Below are positions 59,724-64,000 of a stretch of 64,000 nt of DNA, piece by piece. Made by a program: the position numbers and the translations under genes. The notes beneath the pieces were generated by a model. It made no database searches, was not told where the DNA came from, and saw only the letters and a list, made by a program, of their open reading frames with translations. The DNA lies in contig NZ_JAINUL010000001.1 in assembly GCF_020639365.1 (NCBI RefSeq), positions 4,926,028 through 4,990,027 of the forward strand, read 5' to 3'. How positions within the stretch are numbered: position 1 is the stretch's first letter; each line of letters begins with the position of its first letter. This stretch comes from Streptomyces flavotricini. Lineage in GTDB: Bacteria > Actinomycetota > Actinomycetes > Streptomycetales > Streptomycetaceae.

Positions 59724-60416
59724 ATGTCCGGACTGATCGATACCACGGAGATGTATCTCCGCACCATCCTCGAGCTGGAAGAGGAAGGCGTGGTCCCCAT
59801 GCGCGCCCGCATCGCCGAGCGGCTCGACCAGAGCGGGCCGACGGTGAGCCAGACCGTGGCGCGCATGGAGCGCGACGGCCTGGTGTCCGTGGCGAGCGAC
59901 CGACACTTGGAGCTGACGGAGGAGGGGCGGCGGCTGGCGACGCGCGTGATGCGCAAGCACCGGCTCGCGGAATGCCTCCTCGTCGACGTCATCGGCCTGG
60001 AGTGGGAGCAGGTGCACGCCGAGGCCTGCCGCTGGGAGCACGTGATGAGCGAGGCGGTGGAGCGGCGGGTGCTGGAGCTGCTGCGCCACCCGACCGAGTC
60101 GCCGTACGGGAACCCGATCCCGGGGCTGGAGGAGCTGGGCGAGAAGGCCGAGGCGGACCCGTTCCTGGAGGACGGCATGGTCAGCCTGTCGGAGCTGGAC
60201 CCGGGCGCGGACGGCAAGACGGTCGTGGTGCGCCGGATCGGGGAGCCGATCCAGACGGACGCCCAGCTGATGTACACGCTGCGGCGGGCGGGCGTGCAGC
60301 CCGGCTCGGTGGTCAGCGTGACCGAGTCGCCGGGCGGGGTGCTGGTCGGCAGCGGTGGGGAGGCCGCGGAGCTCGATGCGGAGATCGCCTCGCACGTGTT
60401 CGTGGCCAAGCGCTGA
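59724..60416 (+). CDS. dmdR1: Iron-dependent DtxR-family repressor DmdR1
   Basis: A 230-residue DtxR/IdeR protein. The HTH is RIAERLDQSGPTVSQTVARM (about 26-45). Dimerisation and metal sites lie in HRLAECLLVDVIGLEWEQVH and EACRWEHVMSEAVERRVLEL, with the expected Met, Cys, Glu and His ligands visible. A C-terminal SH3-like domain follows. With Fe(II) it binds 19-base iron boxes and represses siderophore genes. ATG 59724 has GAGGGG upstream and gives the family length; an extension to 59685 is rejected. A long open frame runs antisense across the gene (see findings). It ends at a strong hairpin. Confidence 0.94.
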   Translation: MSGLIDTTEMYLRTILELEEEGVVPMRARIAERLDQSGPTVSQTVARMERDGLVSVASDRHLELTEEGRRLATRVMRKHRLAECLLVDVIGLEWEQVHAEACRWEHVMSEAVERRVLELLRHPTESPYGNPIPGLEELGEKAEADPFLEDGMVSLSELDPGADGKTVVVRRIGEPIQTDAQLMYTLRRAGVQPGSVVSVTESPGGVLVGSGGEAAELDAEIASHVFVAKR

Positions 60417-60497
60417 CGGCCTCCACGCAGGCCGGTACGCGGCGCTGTCGGTGAGCAGGCACGGTCGGTGGCAGCACTGCCGGTGGTGGGTGCGGGC

Positions 60498-60525
60498 GGT
60501 CCCGGCGCCTTGCGGCGCCGGGACC
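60498..60525 (+). terminator. Terminator of dmdR1
   Basis: GGTCCCGGCGCC (60498-60509) pairs perfectly with GGCGCCGGGACC (60514-60525), loop TTGC, followed by TCCTCCCCTTT. Confidence 0.85.
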
Positions 60526-60742
60526 GGTCCTCCCCTTTGCTGACCTGGAGCCCCGAGCTCTCAAGGTCATCCCCTCGGACCGTCTTCCCCGAGCGGCCCG
60601 CCTCCCTGTTGAAAGGATCTCCATCGGCAGCGGCGGCCAATCCTTGAGCAAGGTCACTCGAAAGAGCGGTGTTGAAGACGAGAACCCCGTTTTCGAATAC
60701 GGGTTCGATAGTCTGGCCGCGAGCGAAGGGGGTGCATCTGCC

Positions 60743-61627
60743 GTGGTACAGCGCATCGATGTGACAGGGGCCGACGGTGTGCGCCTGGCCGCCTGGGAGT
60801 TCCGGGAAGCACCCCCCACCGCGCCCCCGGATCCCGACGCGCCCCGGGTGCTGTTACTCCATGGCCTGATGGGCCGTGCCTTCCACTGGGCGGGCACCGC
60901 GCGCTGGCTCTCCCGGCACCGCCGGGTCATCGCCCTCGACCAGCGCGGCCACGGCCAGAGCGAGCGCCCCGCCGCCGGCCCGGGTGCCTCGACCCCGCTG
61001 GGGCGCGAGGCCTTCGTGGCCGACGCCGAAGCCGTCATCGAGCAGCTCGGCCTGGCCCCGGTGACCCTGGTCGGCCACTCCATGGGCGCCCTCACCGGCT
61101 GGCAGCTCGCCGCCCGCCGCCCCGACCTGGTCGAGGCCCTGGTGATCTGCGACATGCGCGCCTCCGCCCTCGGCGAGGCCTCCCAGCAGGAGTGGGAGGA
61201 ATGGTTCCGCCGCTGGCCCCTCCCCTTCCCCACCCAGGACGCCGCCCGCCGCTGGTTCGGCGAGGACGACCCCCGGGTGGAACGCCCCGACCCCGGCCGC
61301 GGCGCCTTCTTCGCCGAGGTGATGCACGAGGACCAGGACGGCTGGCGCCCCGTCTTCTCCCGGCGCCAGATGCTGACCGCCCGCGAGACCTGGGTCCACG
61401 ACGCGCACTGGGAGGAGCTGGCCCAGGTCCGCTGCCCGACCCTGGTCGTCCGCGGCCTCGACGGCGAACTGGGCCGCGCCGAGGCCCAGGAGATGGTCCG
61501 CGTCCTCCCGAAGGGCCAGTACGCCGAGATCCCCGACGCCGGCCACTACCTCCACTACGACCAGCCGGCGGCCTGGCGCGCCGCCCTGGAACCCTTCCTG
61601 GACGAGATCAGAAGCGCCGCCCGCTGA
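60743..61627 (+). CDS. Alpha/beta-fold hydrolase with a TTA codon
   Basis: A 294-residue hydrolase. Oxyanion HGLMGRAFHW (about 41-50), nucleophile Ser in LVGHSMGAL (about 109-117), acid Asp in VRGLDGELG and His in DAGHYLHYDQ (about 270). Substrate unknown. GTG 60743 is favoured because AAGGGGGTG ends 9 bases upstream; an in-frame TTG at 60644 has no ribosome site nearby. Leu38, in RVLLLHG, is encoded by TTA (60854-60856), so full translation should need the bldA tRNA. I found no other in-frame TTA in the window. It follows dmdR1 after a terminator. Confidence 0.87.
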   Translation: MVQRIDVTGADGVRLAAWEFREAPPTAPPDPDAPRVLLLHGLMGRAFHWAGTARWLSRHRRVIALDQRGHGQSERPAAGPGASTPLGREAFVADAEAVIEQLGLAPVTLVGHSMGALTGWQLAARRPDLVEALVICDMRASALGEASQQEWEEWFRRWPLPFPTQDAARRWFGEDDPRVERPDPGRGAFFAEVMHEDQDGWRPVFSRRQMLTARETWVHDAHWEELAQVRCPTLVVRGLDGELGRAEAQEMVRVLPKGQYAEIPDAGHYLHYDQPAAWRAALEPFLDEIRSAAR

Positions 61628-61674
61628 GCAGCGCGGAAGGGCGGACACGCGGATACGCGGACACCCGGAAAGAC

Positions 61675-61712
61675 GGGAGGGGGTGACGGGCAGCAGCCCG
61701 TCACCCCCTCCC
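61675..61712. terminator. Perfect 17-base bidirectional hairpin
   Basis: Arms 61675-61691 and 61696-61712 pair without mismatch around AGCA; core GGGTGACGGGC. It separates the convergent hydrolase and ABC permease genes. Confidence 0.88.
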
Positions 61713-61741
61713 GTACGCGGACGCGCCCGCCCGCCCGCCGC

Positions 61742-63406
61742 TCAGCCCTTGCTGACCGCCAGCAGGATCTCCGGAAGGGTCCTCGCCACCGTCGGGGCCG
61801 CCAGGCGCAGTCCCGCCCAGGCCGCGAAGGTGCCCCAGGCCGCGCCCAGCGGGAGCACGATCCAGGTCAGCGACTGCTGGTCCGTCACGTTGAGGAAGAC
61901 CGTCAGCGCGATCACCGGCGAGCAGATCAGCGCCGACACCAGCATGCCGCCGAAGATGCCCGCCCAGGCGAGCCCGCCCTGACCCGGCGCCACGTTCTTG
62001 AACGCGCCGTCCGTCGGGATCGAGTACGGGAACCGGGCCGAGGCCAGCGCACCCGTGCACAGCATCGAACCGAGCAGCGCCAGGCCCACCCCGAGCCCCG
62101 CCGGGAGCGCGGCCCAGTCCTCCAGGAGCGCCGCCGTGACCGCCGTCAGCACGACCGTGTACGGGACGGTCACCAGGGCCAGGGCGTACGCGCGGGCGCG
62201 CAGCTCCTCGAACGCCTCCCGCGGGGTCGAGATGGTCTGCGCGACCATCCAGAACGCCGAGGTGTCCTGCCCGAACTGGTTGTACATCTGCATGCCCAGC
62301 ATGCCCGCGCCGAAGCAGGCCAGGTACATCGAGCCCGTGCCCTGCAGGGCGTTGAAGACCGGGACGATCGCACCGACCGCCAGCGCCGTCACCCACGCCG
62401 ACTTCGTCTTCGGGTCGCGCACCACGTACCGCAGCGCGCGCTGCATGACCGCGCCCGTCCGCCCGGCCGGCAGGAACGCCCACGCACCGGCGCCGCCCTC
62501 GGACTCCCGCTTCCCCGACGGCTTCGCCGCCGCGATCGTCGACCCGTCCGGGGTGACCATCAGCGCGGTCAGGCTCCGCTCCCAGAACCGCAGCAGCAGG
62601 ACCAGCGCGAGGACGGTCACCGCCAGCTGGCCCGCCGCCGTCCCGTACGAGCCCTTGCTCGCCGAGTCCACCATGCCGACGGCCGTCGCGGGCGGCAGCC
62701 ACCGCACCACGGCCTCGGCCGGCTCCAGCCGCGCCAGACCGCCCGACTCGAACAGGCGCTGGCTCGCGAAGTTCGCCACCTGCGCGCCGATCGCGATCAG
62801 CAGACCGCTGAGCAGCGCCAGGTCGCGACCCTTGCGGCTGGTCAGCAGCCGCACGTTGGCCGTGGCCACCGAGCGGGCCAGCGTGACGCAGCCCAGCACC
62901 AGCAGCGGCGCGGCCACCACGGCCGCCACGATCCCCGCCGCGCCCCGCGCGACGGCCACCACCGAGCCCACCGCCAGGCAGACCGTGAACAGAGGGCCGA
63001 TGCCGACCAGCGAGGAGGCCAGCAGGGCCCGTACGAGCGGTCGCGGCCGCAGCGGCAGCATGACCAGCCTGCTCGGGTCGAGGGTCTCGTCCCCGCTCGG
63101 GAAGAACAGCGGCATGAACGTCCAGCCCAGTGCCAGGATCGCGGCGAGCAGCACGACGACCGTGCCCGCGTGCGCGTTCCCGTGCAGTACGGCCAGGCCG
63201 ACCATGGCGAGGCAGGCCACCGCCAGCGACAGCGCCAGCGAGGTGAAGTACGCGGCCTTGCGCTTCGACGAGCCCTTCAGCCCGTTGCGGATCAGCGAGA
63301 GCTTGAGGCGGAGGAAGACCGAGGTCAGGTTGACCGCGGCAGCGGCGGGCGGGGCGGCGGCCGAAGCGCGCCCGGCCGCCGGGGCGGAGGCGGACGCGGC
63401 GCTCAT
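61742..63406 (-). CDS. ABC-2-like exporter permease
   Basis: A 554-residue membrane protein with about 12-14 hydrophobic helices. The Ala/Pro-rich head is followed by FLRLKLSLIRNGLKGSSKRK, then AYFTSLALSLAVACLAMVGL. Conserved-looking features are PSGDETLDPSRLVMLPLRPR, GRDLALLSGLLIAIGAQVAN and ALRYVVRDPKTKSAWVTALA. It forms a type-ABC-2 export pair with the ATPase encoded upstream; the ATG 63406 overlaps that gene's TGA (ATGA), so they are coupled. Substrate unknown. It ends before a strong terminator. Confidence 0.86.
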   Translation of the reverse strand: MSAASASAPAAGRASAAAPPAAAAVNLTSVFLRLKLSLIRNGLKGSSKRKAAYFTSLALSLAVACLAMVGLAVLHGNAHAGTVVVLLAAILALGWTFMPLFFPSGDETLDPSRLVMLPLRPRPLVRALLASSLVGIGPLFTVCLAVGSVVAVARGAAGIVAAVVAAPLLVLGCVTLARSVATANVRLLTSRKGRDLALLSGLLIAIGAQVANFASQRLFESGGLARLEPAEAVVRWLPPATAVGMVDSASKGSYGTAAGQLAVTVLALVLLLRFWERSLTALMVTPDGSTIAAAKPSGKRESEGGAGAWAFLPAGRTGAVMQRALRYVVRDPKTKSAWVTALAVGAIVPVFNALQGTGSMYLACFGAGMLGMQMYNQFGQDTSAFWMVAQTISTPREAFEELRARAYALALVTVPYTVVLTAVTAALLEDWAALPAGLGVGLALLGSMLCTGALASARFPYSIPTDGAFKNVAPGQGGLAWAGIFGGMLVSALICSPVIALTVFLNVTDQQSLTWIVLPLGAAWGTFAAWAGLRLAAPTVARTLPEILLAVSKG

Positions 63407-64000
63407 CGGGCCGCCTGCCCGCCGAGCCAGTCCAGGGAGTCGCCCGCGTCGCGCCCGCCCGCACCGACCAGCTCCAGGAACGCGGCCTGCAACGAGGGCG
63501 CGCCGCCCCGTACGTCGGCCAGCGGGCCCGCGGCGCGGATCCGGCCGGCGGCCATGACGGCCACCCAGTCGCACAGCGACTCGACCAGCTCCATCACGTG
63601 GGAGGAGAAGACGACCGTGGCGCCGGAGGAGGTGTACCGCTCCAGCACCCCGCGGATGGTCTGCGCCGACACCGGGTCCACGCCCTCGAACGGCTCGTCC
63701 AGGAACAGCACCTCGGGGTTGTGCAGCAGGGCGGCGGCCAGGCCGATCTTCTTCCGCATGCCCGTCGAGTAGTCCACGACCAGCTTGTGCTGCGAGCCCG
63801 CGAGGTCCAGGACGTCCAGCAGCTGCGTCGCCCGCTTGTCCGTCTCCTCGCCCGGCAGCCCCCGCAGCCGGCCCATGTAGCCGAGGAGTTCGCGTCCCGA
63901 CAGCCGCTCGAAGAGCCGCAGGCCCTCCGGCAGTACGCCGATCCGCGACTTCACCTCGACCGGGTCGCTCCACACGTCGTGCCCGGCGACGAGGACCCGC
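63403..64000 (-). CDS. ABC transporter ATP-binding protein, 5' end beyond the window
   Basis: A C-terminal fragment of at least 199 residues; Walker A lies outside the window. Seen are the signature motif YSTGMRKKIGLAAALLHNP (an STGM variant of LSGGQ), Walker B VLFLDEPFEGVD, the D-loop, and H-loop VVFSSHVMELVESLCD. The tail LEAAFLELVG-like region (SLQAAFLELVGAGG) is typical of ABC-2 export ATPases. Its stop overlaps the permease start. It energises the permease; cargo unknown. Confidence 0.9.
   Translation of the reverse strand, partial: RVLVAGHDVWSDPVEVKSRIGVLPEGLRLFERLSGRELLGYMGRLRGLPGEETDKRATQLLDVLDLAGSQHKLVVDYSTGMRKKIGLAAALLHNPEVLFLDEPFEGVDPVSAQTIRGVLERYTSSGATVVFSSHVMELVESLCDWVAVMAAGRIRAAGPLADVRGGAPSLQAAFLELVGAGGRDAGDSLDWLGGQAAR

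Noticed and set aside
1..64000. Mobile elements, CRISPR arrays, rRNA or tRNA genes
   Set aside because: No transposase, integrase, regularly spaced repeat array or RNA gene signature was found on either strand.

Overview
This 64 kb window is chromosomal DNA of a high-GC actinomycete, almost certainly Streptomyces. The evidence is very high GC at third codon positions, frequent GTG starts, strong GGAGG ribosome sites, the futalosine menaquinone genes mqnD/mqnB, DUF3027, DUF2771 and DUF2530 proteins, a DmdR1-type iron regulator, a class F sortase, and a TTA (bldA-type) leucine codon that occurs in frame in only one gene that I could find. No rRNA, tRNA, CRISPR array, insertion sequence or prophage was seen. 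The layout is core-chromosome: short intergenic gaps, GC-rich hairpins between convergent genes, and several ATGA overlaps.

Layout. 0-13 kb: a HelR-type RNA polymerase recycling ATPase, a shrunken GT87-like membrane gene, the XPB helicase, a STAND NTPase with TPRs, an LAHTG cell-wall protein, a DUF4291 protein and the helicase-associated protein that usually partners XPB. 13-24 kb: HAAS membrane protein, HAD phosphatase, cold-shock protein convergent with mqnD-mqnB, a DUF2771 lipoprotein, an MFS protein divergent from DUF3027, then a small NfeD-like protein, a flotillin and RNA ligase-like ThpR. 24-34 kb: aldo-keto reductase, SGNH hydrolase, secreted beta-propeller protein, a MarR-MFS pair, an orphan RHH antitoxin-like gene beside a broken PIN toxin, NCS2 purine permease, DUF2530, a CtpE-like P-type ATPase and a secreted ricin lectin. 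34-46 kb: a large sacsin/Hsp90-like GHKL protein, a translationally coupled secreted protein plus class F sortase, serC, a frameshifted FAD/Fe-S dehydrogenase, an EamA exporter and a CocE-type hydrolase.

46-55 kb holds the most system-like block: a promoter with an overlapping palindromic operator, then a TIGR03084 protein, an AtuA-family protein, acyl-CoA carboxylase beta and alpha (biotin) subunits, an acyl-CoA dehydrogenase, an enoyl-CoA hydratase and a TetR regulator. Most of the genes overlap or nearly abut. The gene set parallels the atu/liu pathways for acyclic terpenoid or leucine-type branched acyl-CoA catabolism. 55-64 kb: citrate synthase 2, pdxH followed by an unusual branched RNA fold, a PAS protein with a SigR-like promoter, a SIS sugar-phosphate protein divergent from dmdR1 with a DasR-like site between them, a TTA-containing alpha/beta hydrolase, and an ABC exporter pair cut by the window end.

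Three genes look broken or decaying: the GT87-like gene, the PIN toxin, and the FAD/Fe-S dehydrogenase. The last has a one-base deletion that could also be an assembly error. I did not find a clearly unprecedented multi-gene system. The best candidates for follow-up are the atu-like operon with its operator, the dmdR1/SIS intergenic logic with its antisense frame, the STAND NTPase, and the structured RNA downstream of pdxH.
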